Positions 1 to 7,859 of a stretch of 64,000 nt of DNA are shown here, one piece after another. The position numbers were made by a program, and so were the translations under genes. The notes under the pieces were generated by a model. It saw nothing but the letters and a program-made list of their open reading frames with translations. It was not told where the DNA came from and did no database searches. Position 1 is the first letter of the stretch; every line of letters starts with the position of its first letter. The stretch lies in assembly GCF_022429625.1 (NCBI RefSeq), contig NZ_CP092483.1, positions 3,596,001 to 3,660,000 of the forward strand. The letters are read 5' to 3'. The stretch is from Devosia lacusdianchii (GTDB lineage Bacteria; Pseudomonadota; Alphaproteobacteria; Rhizobiales; Devosiaceae).

Positions 1-1793
1 TGGTCTTCCTCCCCGGTCAGGGCGAGATCACCCGCGTGGCCGAACGCCTCGCCGGCCGCGTCCCCGCCAGTACCGATATCGCGCCGCTCTACGGCCAGCT
101 CACGCCATCGGAGCAGGATCGCGCCATCCGCCCGGCCGAACCCGGCCGCCGCAAGGTCGTGCTGGCTACTTCCATTGCCGAGACCTCGCTCACCATCGAT
201 GGCGTGCGCATCGTCGTCGATAGCGGTTTCCGCCGCGTGCCGGCCTATGAACCGGGCACCGGCCTCACCACGCTCGAAACCCGCCGCGTCTCCCGCGCCG
301 GCGCCGACCAGCGCCGCGGCCGCGCCGGCCGCACCAGCCCCGGCGTGGCCATCCGCCTGTGGAACGAGGGCCAGACGGCAGCGCTGGCACCCTTTGACAC
401 GCCCGAAATCCTCGCCGCCGATCTTGCTGGCCTGGCGCTCGATCTCGCCAATTGGGGCGTCACCGACCCGGCCGCCCTGCCCTTCCTCGATCCGCCACCC
501 GCGCCGGCCTGGACCGAAGCCATCGCCCTGCTCAAATCGCTCGACGTCCTCGATGCGTCGGGCCGCATCACGTCCGACGGCAAGGCGCTCGCCCGCCTGC
601 CCCTGCATCCGCGCCTCGCCCACATGGTCGTCGCGGCTGCCACCGAGGACGATGCGCGCACCGCCGCCGAGCTTGCCGTCCTCATCGGCGAGCGCGGTCT
701 GGGCGGCGACGGCACCGATCTCGCCCATCGCCTCGACCGCTTTCGCACCGACCGTAGCAAACGCGCCGACGACGCCCGCGCCCTCGCCCGTCGCTGGGCC
801 AACCTCGCTGGCGGCAGCAGCGGCGGCAACCTGCCGGCTGGCCGCCATCTCGCCCGCGCCTATCCCGATCGCATCGCCCAGGCCGCCGGCCCGCGCGGAA
901 AATTCCGCCTCGCCAATGGCCGCCAGGCTAGCCTCGACGCCACCGACGCGCTCGCCGGCCAGGCGTTTCTCGTCGTGACGGACGTTACCGGCGCCGCGGC
1001 CACATCGCGCATCCGCGCTGCAGCCGCCCTTGACCGAACCGACCTAGAGGTCCTCTTCGCCCACCGCATTACCGCGACCGAAACCCTGAGCTTCGATCCT
1101 GCATCGGGCAGCGTCCGCGCCCGCCGCATCCGCCAACTCGATGCTCTCCGCCTCGCCGACGATCCCGTCCCGGTGACCGATCTCGAACAGGCCGCCATCC
1201 TTCTGGCCGAAGCCGCGCTGAGGCGCCCCGAAACGCTACCCTGGACCAAGGAGCATAAGGCCCTGCGCGCCCGCGCCGTCTACCTGCGCCAGACCCTGGG
1301 CGATGTATGGCCTGATCTGTCCGATGTGGCCCTTGCTGCCGACCCAGTCTGGCTCGCGCCGCACATTCTGGGCGAAACTCGTCTTGCGGCCATCACCGCC
1401 GCCCATCTTGACAATGCCCTTGACCTGCTCCTGCCCTGGAGCCCGCGCCAGGAAATCGACAGGCTGCTGCCCAGCCACTTCGCTGCCCCCTCCGGCAGCC
1501 ACCTGCCCATCGACTACGCCGCCGAAAACGGCCCGGCGCTGGAGGTGCGGGTGCAGGAACTCTTCGGCCTCGATCGCCACCCCTCCGTGGCCGGTGGCAA
1601 GGTGCCCCTGCTGCTTATCCTGCTCTCCCCGGCCCATCGTCCGATCCAGACCACCCGCGATCTGCCCGGCTTCTGGCGTGGCTCGTGGAGGGATGTCGCC
1701 AAGGACCTTAGAGGGCGCTACCCCCGCCACTTCTGGCCGGACGACCCGGTGAACGCGGCAGCAACGGCGAAGGCCAAGCCCCGCGGCACCTAG
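1..1793 (+). CDS. hrpB: ATP-dependent helicase HrpB, 3' part (5' truncated by window edge)
   Basis: The reading frame is open from base 3, so the true start lies outside the window and about 596 residues are visible. The first residues (VFLPGQGEI) are the start of the second RecA-like lobe of HrpB-type DEAH helicases. Next come the helicase motifs ATSIAETSLTIDGV and QRRGRAGR (arginine-finger motif VI), then the HA2-like region and the HrpB-specific C-terminal domain. HrpB family proteins are usually near 820 residues, so about 220 N-terminal residues, including Walker A and DEAH, are missing here. The family is an RNA helicase of poorly defined role. Its stop codon overlaps the stop of the convergent hyi gene by four bases. 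Confidence 0.93.
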   Translation, partial: VFLPGQGEITRVAERLAGRVPASTDIAPLYGQLTPSEQDRAIRPAEPGRRKVVLATSIAETSLTIDGVRIVVDSGFRRVPAYEPGTGLTTLETRRVSRAGADQRRGRAGRTSPGVAIRLWNEGQTAALAPFDTPEILAADLAGLALDLANWGVTDPAALPFLDPPPAPAWTEAIALLKSLDVLDASGRITSDGKALARLPLHPRLAHMVVAAATEDDARTAAELAVLIGERGLGGDGTDLAHRLDRFRTDRSKRADDARALARRWANLAGGSSGGNLPAGRHLARAYPDRIAQAAGPRGKFRLANGRQASLDATDALAGQAFLVVTDVTGAAATSRIRAAAALDRTDLEVLFAHRITATETLSFDPASGSVRARRIRQLDALRLADDPVPVTDLEQAAILLAEAALRRPETLPWTKEHKALRARAVYLRQTLGDVWPDLSDVALAADPVWLAPHILGETRLAAITAAHLDNALDLLLPWSPRQEIDRLLPSHFAAPSGSHLPIDYAAENGPALEVRVQELFGLDRHPSVAGGKVPLLLILLSPAHRPIQTTRDLPGFWRGSWRDVAKDLRGRYPRHFWPDDPVNAAATAKAKPRGT

Positions 1794-2557
1794 CGCCGCA
1801 TCCACCCCAGCCCTTCGCTGGTCCCGGCGGTCGGCCGATACTCGGCGCCGATCCAACCGTCATACCCCAGCCGCTCGATCCCGGCGAAAACCGCTGCATA
1901 GTCGATCCGCCCTGTCCCCGGCTCATGCCGCCCCGGCACATCGGCGATCTGCACGTGCCCAATGTCGGGCAACAGCCGCTCGAAATTCTGCAGCAGCCGG
2001 CCCTGCACTATCTCCATATGGTAGAAATCACACTGCAACCGCAGATTGGCATGCCCCACCTTCGCCATCACCCGCTCGGCGTGATCGGTCGTCGACACGG
2101 CAAAGCCCGGCATATCCACCTGGTTGATCGGCTCCAGCAGCGCCATGATCCCATGCCGCTCCAACGCCGCGGCTGCATGGCGCAGATTGCCCACCAGTGC
2201 CCATTCTGCATCGTCGTGATCGACACCATCAGGCACGATGCCAGCCATCACATGCACACGCGCACAGCCCAGCGCCTGCGCGTAGCGAACCGCCGTCTCG
2301 ATCCCTTCGGCGAACTCCTCCTCCCGCCCCGGATGGCAGGCAATCCCGCGCTCGCCGGCCGCCCAGTCGCCGGCCGGCGAATTGAACAACACCAACTCGA
2401 GCTCATGCTGCTCCAGTCGGTCGGCAATGATCTCTAGCGGATAGTCATAGGGCGAAACAAACTCGACGCCGCGGAAGCCATCGGCCGCCGCGGCGCCAAA
2501 CCGGTCGAGAAATCCATGCTCTGGGTAGAGCATGGAGAGATTTGCCGAAAACTTCAC
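1790..2557 (-). CDS. hyi: Hydroxypyruvate isomerase
   Basis: A 255-residue protein of the xylose-isomerase-like TIM-barrel family, close to the usual length (about 258) of hydroxypyruvate isomerase, which interconverts hydroxypyruvate and tartronate semialdehyde in glyoxylate/glycerate metabolism. It starts MKFSANLSMLYPEHGFLDRF, and metal/substrate motifs EPINQVDMPGF and CDFYHMEI are visible. The open frame extends further upstream, but the natural start is the GTG at 2557: it overlaps the msrB stop as GTGA, giving translational coupling. No other glyoxylate-pathway gene (gcl, glxR) is adjacent, so the physiological substrate is inferred from family only. Confidence 0.85.
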   Translation of the reverse strand: MKFSANLSMLYPEHGFLDRFGAAAADGFRGVEFVSPYDYPLEIIADRLEQHELELVLFNSPAGDWAAGERGIACHPGREEEFAEGIETAVRYAQALGCARVHVMAGIVPDGVDHDDAEWALVGNLRHAAAALERHGIMALLEPINQVDMPGFAVSTTDHAERVMAKVGHANLRLQCDFYHMEIVQGRLLQNFERLLPDIGHVQIADVPGRHEPGTGRIDYAAVFAGIERLGYDGWIGAEYRPTAGTSEGLGWMRR

Positions 2558-2958
2558 GCCGCAGGCGTAAAGTTCAGCGCCACGCCATTGATGCAGTAGC
2601 GCAGGCCGGTCGGCGGCGGACCGTCGGGAAACACGTGGCCCAGATGGCTGCCGCAGGTGGCGCAGTGCACTTCGGTGCGCACCATACCGTAACTCTTGTC
2701 GGTGGTCGTCTCGACCGAGCCGGCCACCGGATCGTTGAAGCTCGGCCAGCCGGTGCCGCTCTCGAACTTGAGTTTGGACTCGAATAGCGGGCTGTCGCAA
2801 CCTGCACAGCTGAAGGTGCCGGAGCGCTTCTCATACAGCAGCGCGCACGATCCGGGCCGTTCGGTCCCGTGACCACGCATCACCTGATACTGCTCCGGCG
2901 TCAGCTTGGCCCGCCACTCGGCATCGGTGCGGTTCACCTTGAAGGCATGGGTGTCCAT
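2554..2958 (-). CDS. msrB: Peptide-methionine (R)-S-oxide reductase MsrB
   Basis: A 134-residue SelR-domain protein that reduces the R epimer of methionine sulfoxide in proteins. Visible are two zinc-binding CxxC pairs (CAGC, CATC), the family motif GTGWPSF and the catalytic cysteine in RYCING near the C terminus. The ATG at 2958 is preceded by AAGGAG at good spacing, so it is preferred over an upstream TTG at 2988. The stop overlaps the GTG of hyi by four bases, so the two genes form a two-gene operon. No signal peptide is seen, so it acts in the cytoplasm. Confidence 0.93.
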   Translation of the reverse strand: MDTHAFKVNRTDAEWRAKLTPEQYQVMRGHGTERPGSCALLYEKRSGTFSCAGCDSPLFESKLKFESGTGWPSFNDPVAGSVETTTDKSYGMVRTEVHCATCGSHLGHVFPDGPPPTGLRYCINGVALNFTPAA

Positions 2959-3132
2959 GGCATCACTCCTTGGGGGCGTTTCAGGCAAAGCCTAGACCGG
3001 CTCTGCGATTACGAAACGCAAAAAATAGACTCTCGTCGCACTGTCATTCGCAAGCAATATAGGATCAGTTACATCCCGCCCATACCCGCCCGACGCATCA
3101 CGTCCTGCTGATGTCTGCCCCAAGGCTCTGAG

Positions 3133-3747
3133 ATGTCCATCATCACCTCCGTGGAGCAGCTTGAAGCGCTCTACACCCCCGCCCCCGTTGCCGCCTCGAC
3201 CGTCAAGGTCGCCCACCGCATGACGCCGCAGTACCGGCGCCTCATCGAGGCCAGCCCGTTTGCGGCCCTGGCGACGGTTGGCCCCGAGGGCATCGATTGC
3301 TCACCGCGCGGCGATCAGCCGGGCTTCGTCCGCATCCATGACGACGAAACGCTGATGATGCCCGACCGGCGCGGCAATAACCGCATCGATTCGCTGCGCA
3401 ACATCGTGCGCGACCCACGCGTCGCCTTCCTCTTCCTCCTGCCCGGCAGCGGCACCACCTTCCGCGCTAATGGCCGCGCCCACCTCAGCATCGATCCAGA
3501 CTTGCTCAACAGTTTCGAAGTCGAGGGCAAGCCGCCGCGCTCGGTCATCGTTATGAAGATCGACGAGCTGTATTTCCAATGCGCCCGCGCCATCGTCCGC
3601 TCGGAGCTCTGGAACCCCGCGCGCCATCTCGATCCCAAGACCCTCCCCACTCCCGGCGAAATTCTTGCCGCGATGACCGAAAACCAGGTCGGCGGCGAGG
3701 CCTACGACAAGGCCTGGCCCGAACGGGCGAAACAGACGATGTGGTGA
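3133..3747 (+). CDS. FMN-dependent pyridoxamine-phosphate-oxidase-like flavoprotein (MSMEG_1061 type)
   Basis: A 204-residue split-barrel flavoprotein. The core reads FAALATVGPEGIDCSPRGDQPGF followed later by DRRGNNRIDSLRNI, the pattern of PPOX-type proteins that bind FMN or F420-like cofactors; the length fits the MSMEG_1061-type FMN subgroup. It is not a true PdxH because it is diverged and lacks the usual PdxH C-terminal signature. The substrate is unknown. It stands alone, 66 bases ahead of the phosphodiesterase gene on the same strand, so the two may be cotranscribed. Confidence 0.8.
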   Translation: MSIITSVEQLEALYTPAPVAASTVKVAHRMTPQYRRLIEASPFAALATVGPEGIDCSPRGDQPGFVRIHDDETLMMPDRRGNNRIDSLRNIVRDPRVAFLFLLPGSGTTFRANGRAHLSIDPDLLNSFEVEGKPPRSVIVMKIDELYFQCARAIVRSELWNPARHLDPKTLPTPGEILAAMTENQVGGEAYDKAWPERAKQTMW

Positions 3748-3798
3748 GCCCTGTCACGGGCCGGTCACGCGGGGCCTCTAGGAGGTCCGCCATCAAAT

Positions 3799-3816
3799 AT
3801 GAGAGACATTCGATGA
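3799..3816 (+). other. Possible five-codon leader ORF coupled to the phosphodiesterase gene
   Basis: ATG AGA GAC ATT CGA TGA (M-R-D-I-R-stop) lies 13 bases after a perfect AGGAGG, and its stop overlaps the next gene's ATG as ATGA. The main ATG at 3813 has no Shine-Dalgarno of its own within normal distance, so ribosomes could arrive by re-initiation. This may be coincidence. Confidence 0.3.
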
Positions 3817-4610
3817 CGCTGAAATTCGTGGTGATGAGCGATCTGCATGTGATGCCGCAAGGCGAGCTGTCGATGACGCTCGATACCGGCGCCCGGCTGG
3901 AGCAGGCCGTCGCCGCCGTAGTCGCGCGCTATGGCGATGCCGACTTCTGCGTGCTGGCCGGCGACCTCGCCGATCTGGGCCAGCCCTCGGCCTATGAGCG
4001 GCTCAAGGCCATCATCGCCCACCTGCCGATTCCGGTGCACATCACCCTGGGCAATCACGACGACCGCGCCGCGTTCCTGTCCGTTTTCGGCGACGGCTTC
4101 ATCGCCGAGACCGGCAAGGTGGATAAGGTCATCGACATCAAGGGCTACCGCATCATCCTGCTCGATTCCTCCGAGCCCGGTCGCGTCGATGGCGTGCTCG
4201 AAGCCGGCCAGATCGAGTGGCTGCGCGCCAGGCTGGCGGAGGCCACGGACCGTCCGGTCATCGTCATCCTGCACCACAATGCCAATGCACTGCATATCGA
4301 GTCGGATTCGATCCGCATCCTCGAGCCGGATGCGTTCATCAATGCCCTCAAGACCCACCCCGATATCCGCCAGGTCATCGCTGGCCACGTGCACCTGACC
4401 TCGACCGCCATCTGGCGCGGCCTGCCCTTCACCACCCTGTCAGGCGGCCACTATTCGTGCACCGTGGACCAGCCCAACGTCCCCATGCGCCGCCTCGCCG
4501 GCCCCGGCCAGATGGCCTTCGTGCTCGGCACCGAGGACAGCACCACCGTGCTGTTCGACGATTACATCGACGGCAACGAAGAGATTTTCGTCGAAGGTGA
4601 TGCCGCGTAG
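3813..4610 (+). CDS. Calcineurin-like metallophosphoesterase (CpdA-type phosphodiesterase)
   Basis: A 265-residue binuclear metallophosphoesterase. All class motifs are present: SDLH near the N terminus, GDLAD, GNHDD, HHN and GHVHLT. This set matches the CpdA / class III cyclic nucleotide phosphodiesterase group, but cAMP as substrate is only inferred. The frame opens upstream at 3579, yet those residues overlap the previous gene and are not family-like. The ATG at 3813 overlaps as ATGA with a five-codon ORF (3799-3816), which is preceded by AGGAGG at 3780; the family-like N terminus begins at MTLKFVVMSDLH. Confidence 0.85.
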   Translation: MTLKFVVMSDLHVMPQGELSMTLDTGARLEQAVAAVVARYGDADFCVLAGDLADLGQPSAYERLKAIIAHLPIPVHITLGNHDDRAAFLSVFGDGFIAETGKVDKVIDIKGYRIILLDSSEPGRVDGVLEAGQIEWLRARLAEATDRPVIVILHHNANALHIESDSIRILEPDAFINALKTHPDIRQVIAGHVHLTSTAIWRGLPFTTLSGGHYSCTVDQPNVPMRRLAGPGQMAFVLGTEDSTTVLFDDYIDGNEEIFVEGDAA

Positions 4611-4650
4611 CGCCGCCTGCCAGGCGGTCTACACCAATCCCGAGTGCTGC

Positions 4651-4685
4651 AAGTGAAGAGCCCTCGGGTCAAGCCCGAGGGTGAC
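4651..4685. repeat. Family A palindromic intergenic repeat, single half
   Basis: Contains AAGTG then the palindromic core CCTCGGG-TCAAG-CCCGAGG ending GTGAC. It matches the right half of the full-length copies at 7756, 17813, 21003 and 46672. No left half is recognisable here. Confidence 0.8.
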
Positions 4686-4720
4686 GAACTGTGGATATGA
4701 GGCACGATCTCTCAGTCAGG

Positions 4721-4839
4721 TTTTCTCGTCAGGCCGAGTCGAAAACGGCGGTCGGCGAGAACCGGAGCGGAGCGTACACTGGTACGTGAGCACCGGAAGC
4801 GCAGGCGACTGCCGTTTGCAGACCGGCATCACGAGAAAA
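4721..4839. repeat. Long imperfect inverted-repeat element beside the tRNA-Val pair
   Basis: About 120 bases that fold on themselves almost end to end. The outer arms are TTTTCTCGTCAGGCCG at 4721 and its near-complement ending ACGAGAAAA at 4839. The middle arms are AACGGCGGTCG and CGACTGCCGTT, and the inner stem is CGTAC-ACTG-GTACG. It lies 5 bases from the 3' end of tRNA-Val(CAC). It could be a structured RNA transcribed with the tRNAs (minus strand) or a small non-autonomous mobile element. An open frame through it (4681-4866) runs into the tRNA and is not credible. Confidence 0.6.
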
Positions 4840-4844
4840 AGGGA

Positions 4845-4919
4845 TGGTGGGAGTAACAAGGATTGAACTTGTGACCCTTCGCGTGTGAAGCGAATGCTCT
4901 CCCGCTGAGCTATACTCCC
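4845..4919 (-). tRNA. tRNA-Val (anticodon CAC)
   Basis: On the minus strand the 7-bp acceptor stem GGGAGTA pairs with TACTCCC. The D arm is GCTC-AGCGGGA-GAGC, the anticodon arm TTCGC-TTCACAC-GCGAA gives anticodon CAC (codon GUG), and a T arm with TTCAATC follows. The 3' CCA is encoded. Length is 75 bases with CCA. Confidence 0.95.
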
Positions 4920-4947
4920 GTCGCCATTGGCGAAAGTCTTAGAGAGA

Positions 4948-5022
4948 TGGTGGGCGTAACAAGGATCGAACTTGTGACCCCCTCGATGTCAACGAGGTGC
5001 TCTCCCGCTGAGCTATACGCCC
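4948..5022 (-). tRNA. tRNA-Val (anticodon GAC)
   Basis: The acceptor stem GGGCGTA pairs with TACGCCC. The anticodon arm CCTCG-TTGACAT-CGAGG gives anticodon GAC (codons GUC/GUU), the T loop is TTCGATC, and CCA is encoded. It lies 28 bases upstream of tRNA-Val(CAC) on the same strand, so both are probably processed from one transcript. The D and T arms of the two genes are nearly identical, as expected for tandem isoacceptors. Confidence 0.95.
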
Positions 5023-5066
5023 ATCTCTCCGGGATGGATCGACCGCGAAGCCGTTCCAGTGGCGCG

Positions 5067-5096
5067 GATAGACCATAAAACGCTGGGAGGGGTCAA
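5067..5096 (-). promoter_or_regulatory. Probable sigma-70 promoter of the tRNA-Val pair
   Basis: Reading the minus strand: TTGACC (5096-5091), an 18-base spacer, then TCTATC (5072-5067), about 45 bases ahead of the mature 5' end of tRNA-Val(GAC). The match to the alphaproteobacterial TTGAC / CTAT pattern is good. Confidence 0.55.
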
Positions 5097-5160
5097 GGGG
5101 GCTTATCAGCCTTTGTGGAAAGTGCGACTCCACGCCAAACGCCGGCCGTAGCGAAACTAG

Positions 5161-5237
5161 GGTGGGGGTGCGAGAGCCGACATCGAGGCTTACCCACCCC
5201 ACCCTTGATCCCTCCCCGCAAGGGGGAGGGTGTCGAC
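5161..5237. repeat. Family D palindromic intergenic repeat, copy 1
   Basis: About 77 bases containing CACCCTTGATCCCTCCCC, then GCAAGGGGGAGGGTGTCGAC. The same sequence in inverted orientation lies between modB and modA (30302-30383), including the GGGGGTGCG-AGCC flank. A third copy is not seen. Confidence 0.75.
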
Positions 5238-5253
5238 TGGACGTTCACGGGTT

Positions 5254-5283
5254 AAAACAAAAATCCCCGCTTTCGCGGGGATT
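5254..5283 (-). terminator. Intrinsic terminator of cpdR
   Basis: A perfect 9-bp stem AATCCCCGC / GCGGGGATT with a 4-base loop (5262-5283). On the minus strand it is followed by TTTTTGTTTT, and it begins about 20 bases after the cpdR stop. Confidence 0.85.
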
Positions 5284-5304
5284 ACATGCGATCGAACCTT
5301 GGGC

Positions 5305-5664
5305 CTACGCTGCCAGCAGCCGCTCGACTTCGTTGACCAGATCCTTGAGGTGGAACGGCTTGCTCAGCACCGATGCATCCTTAGGGGCGTCGCTGTCGGG
5401 GTTGAGCGCCACCGCGGCAAAGCCGGTGATGAACATGACCTTGAGATCGGGATCGAGTTCGGTGGCGCGGCGCGCCAGCTCGATGCCGTCCATTTCGGGC
5501 ATCACGATATCGGAGAGCAGCAGCGAGAAGGGTTCCTCGCGCAGGCGTTCATAGGCCGACAGCCCGTTGTCGAACGACACCACTTCATAGCCGGCGTTCT
5601 TGAGTGCGCGCGTCAGGAACTGGCGCATGTCGTTATCGTCTTCAGCGAGCAGAATTCGCTTCAT
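5305..5664 (-). CDS. cpdR: Single-domain response regulator CpdR
   Basis: A 119-residue receiver domain with no output domain. Acidic pocket DD at residues 9-10, phospho-acceptor D52 in LLSDIVMPEMDGIELARR, T/S in FITGFAA and the K in LSKPFHL are all present. This sequence is strongly characteristic of CpdR, which in its unphosphorylated form directs ClpXP to the cell pole and triggers degradation of CtrA and other substrates in the cell cycle, downstream of the CckA-ChpT phosphorelay (known for Caulobacter and Sinorhizobium). It is monocistronic with its own terminator. Confidence 0.93.
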   Translation of the reverse strand: MKRILLAEDDNDMRQFLTRALKNAGYEVVSFDNGLSAYERLREEPFSLLLSDIVMPEMDGIELARRATELDPDLKVMFITGFAAVALNPDSDAPKDASVLSKPFHLKDLVNEVERLLAA

Positions 5665-5869
5665 GAAACCTCTCCGGCCATTCTGGCTTGGGGTGTATTG
5701 AGTCGCACTCTATAGCGCGATGTTTAAGCGAAGTTTGCGACTTCGCAACCGCAAGCCGATTTTGGCCGCGCAATTTTGCGACAATCTGGACAAGCAGTGC
5801 GTAAAGGACGACACTAACTAAGCAAATCACGATGGCGCCCGGCAAACGGACGCCCTATGGGGAGGCAGC

Positions 5870-6766
5870 GTGCGGTCCGACTATTGGGATCAGCCAGCAT
5901 TTGAAACCATCCGGCCGCGCCGGTTGGTCGCCCCGGTTGTGTTCAACTCTGCCCATTCCGGTCGCGTCTATCCGGAGCGTTTCCTCGGCATGACCCGGCT
6001 CGACCATCTGTCGATCCGCCAATCCGAAGACGCCTGGGTCGATGAATTGTTCGGCCGCGCGCCTCATCTCGGCGCACCCATGCTCCGGGCCCACTTCCCC
6101 CGCGCCTATCTCGACGTGAACAGAGAGCCCTGGGAGCTCGACCCGGCCATGTTCGTCGAGCCGCTGTCCGACCGATTCAACACCACCTCGCCGCGCGTGG
6201 CGGCGGGCCTCGGCACGCTGGCGCGCGTCGTCGCCGAGAACAAGCCCATCTATCGCGAACGCCTGACCCTCGACGATGCCCGCATGCGCATCGAGGGCAT
6301 CTACCACCCTTACCACGCCGCTCTGCAAAAGCTGCTGAGCGAAGCCATCACCGCTTTCGGTGTCGCCTTGCTGATCGATTGTCACTCCATGCCGCGCATC
6401 AGCCGTTCCGGCGAGATGGCCGCACCCGATATCGTGCTCGGCGACCGCTATGGTACTACCTGCGCCCCGGGCCTGGTCGATCTGGTCGAAACCATCTTCA
6501 CCGGCGCTGGCCTCAAGGTCGCCCGCAACCGGCCCTATGCCGGCGGCTTTGCCACGCGCACCTACGGTCGCCCGCAGCATGGCGTGCATGCGCTCCAGAT
6601 CGAGATCAGCCGGCACCTCTATATGAACGAAGTCACGCTCGCCAAAAATCACAGCTTCGACGCCGTCAAAGGCCTGATCGAACGCCTGATCTTCGCCCTG
6701 ATCGGACTCGACCTCGTCGCCCTCGCCGGCAGCCAGCCCATCCCGGAGAAGCTGGCGGCGGAGTAG
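5870..6766 (+). CDS. N-formylglutamate amidohydrolase family protein
   Basis: A 298-residue FGase-family zinc hydrolase. FNSAHSGRVYP near the N terminus carries one metal-binding histidine, LLIDCHSMPR the next, and QIEISRHLYMNE the third region. Classical members (HutG) release formate from N-formylglutamate at the end of histidine degradation, but no other hut gene is nearby. The placement beside cpdR and hisN is typical of Rhizobiales paralogues whose substrate is unsettled. The GTG at 5870 has GGAGG five bases upstream and is the only good start. Confidence 0.85.
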   Translation: MRSDYWDQPAFETIRPRRLVAPVVFNSAHSGRVYPERFLGMTRLDHLSIRQSEDAWVDELFGRAPHLGAPMLRAHFPRAYLDVNREPWELDPAMFVEPLSDRFNTTSPRVAAGLGTLARVVAENKPIYRERLTLDDARMRIEGIYHPYHAALQKLLSEAITAFGVALLIDCHSMPRISRSGEMAAPDIVLGDRYGTTCAPGLVDLVETIFTGAGLKVARNRPYAGGFATRTYGRPQHGVHALQIEISRHLYMNEVTLAKNHSFDAVKGLIERLIFALIGLDLVALAGSQPIPEKLAAE

Positions 6767-6788
6767 CTTTACCGCTCCCACCTGCGAC

Positions 6789-6860
6789 GTCATTCCCGCG
6801 AAAGCGGGAATCCACCTTTGCAGACCACCCAGGAAAGATTCCCGCTTTCGCGGAAATGAC
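6789..6860. repeat. Family B inverted repeat (GTCATTCCCGCGAAAGCGGGAAT type)
   Basis: Two mirrored palindromic units, CATTCCCGCGAAAGCGGGAA and GATTCCCGCTTTCGCGGAAA, separated by about 22 bases, the whole framed by GTCAT and ATGAC. It lies just after the N-formylglutamate amidohydrolase gene. Half copies occur at 9147 and 52311. Confidence 0.8.
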
Positions 6861-6938
6861 CCCGTAGATAGAAGAACCTACCTCAGTAGACCTCATGGTG
6901 CGCTCGTCGAACCACGAGGTCGTGGCCCGGACCCTTCC

Positions 6939-7727
6939 ATGACCATCGATCTCGCCAAAATCGAAGCCACCCTGCTGGCTGCCGCCGATGCCGCCGCGAC
7001 ACGGACCCTGCCGCTGTTCCGCACCGCCCTGGCGATCGACAACAAATACCAGGTCGGGTTCGATCCCGTGACCGAGGCCGATCGTGGTGCTGAGACCGCC
7101 ATCCGCGCCGTCATCGCCGAAGCCTTCCCAGATCACGCCATCATCGGCGAGGAATGGGGCTCGAGCGGCGACAGCCCCTATACCTGGATCATCGACCCGG
7201 TCGACGGCACCCGCGCCTTCATCTCCGGAGCACCGGTCTGGGGCACGCTGATCGGCTTCGCCGAGGACGGCGTCGCCATTGCCGGCCTCATGAGCCAGCC
7301 CTTCATCGGCGAGACCTTCCTCGCCATCCCCGGCCGCTCCACCTATCGCCGCGGCGGCACCACTATTATCCCCAACCGCACGAGCGGCCAGACCGAGCTG
7401 GCGCCTTCCCGCGTCTTCACCACTACGCCGAACCTGTTCAAGGGGGAGCACTGGGCCAAGTGGGAAGCCGTGGAATCGGCCACCCGGCTGCAGCGCTTTG
7501 GCATGGATTGCTACGGCTATGCCCTGCTCGCGGCAGGCCATGCCGACCTCGTCATCGAGCCGTTCCTCAACACTTACGACATCGCTGCGCTGGTCCCGAT
7601 CATCCGCGAAGCCGGCGGCGCCATCGCCTGCTGGGACGGCAGCGAACCCACGCCGGGCGGCGACGTCGTCGCCGCCGCGACCCCGGAACTACTGGAAAAG
7701 GCGCTGGCGCTGGTCAACGCGAACTAG
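6939..7727 (+). CDS. hisN: Histidinol-phosphatase, inositol-monophosphatase family
   Basis: A 262-residue Mg-dependent phosphatase with the family signatures IIGEEWG (metal ligand Glu), WIIDPVDGTRAF (Asp/Asp ligands) and a C-terminal NTYDIAALVPIIREAGG. The protein matches the HisN-type subgroup that makes histidinol from histidinol phosphate in actinobacteria and many alphaproteobacteria, rather than the suhB or cysQ subgroups. A start at ATG 6939 gives the usual N terminus. No other his gene is in the window; family assignment is secure, substrate likely. Confidence 0.82.
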   Translation: MTIDLAKIEATLLAAADAAATRTLPLFRTALAIDNKYQVGFDPVTEADRGAETAIRAVIAEAFPDHAIIGEEWGSSGDSPYTWIIDPVDGTRAFISGAPVWGTLIGFAEDGVAIAGLMSQPFIGETFLAIPGRSTYRRGGTTIIPNRTSGQTELAPSRVFTTTPNLFKGEHWAKWEAVESATRLQRFGMDCYGYALLAAGHADLVIEPFLNTYDIAALVPIIREAGGAIACWDGSEPTPGGDVVAAATPELLEKALALVNAN

Positions 7728-7755
7728 GGAGGCACGCTTCCACCCAACACGGGCT

Positions 7756-7832
7756 TTCCCTCGGACTTGATCCGAGAGCTATTCGCCGTTTGTGCCGTGT
7801 TGAGAGTGACCCTCGGGTCAAGCCGAGGGAAG
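7756..7832. repeat. Family A palindromic intergenic repeat, diverged copy
   Basis: Left half CCCTCGGACTTGATCCGAG and right half CCTCGGGTCAAGCCGAGG face each other across about 35 bases, between hisN and the convergent hydrolase gene. It has more mismatches than the copies at 21003 and 46672. Confidence 0.75.
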
Positions 7833-7859
7833 CGACTGTGGGTGGGAACCATCCTGCCC

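Noticed and set aside
4681..4866. 61-codon open frame through the hairpin element
   Set aside because: It enters the tRNA-Val gene and is explained by the repeat structure.
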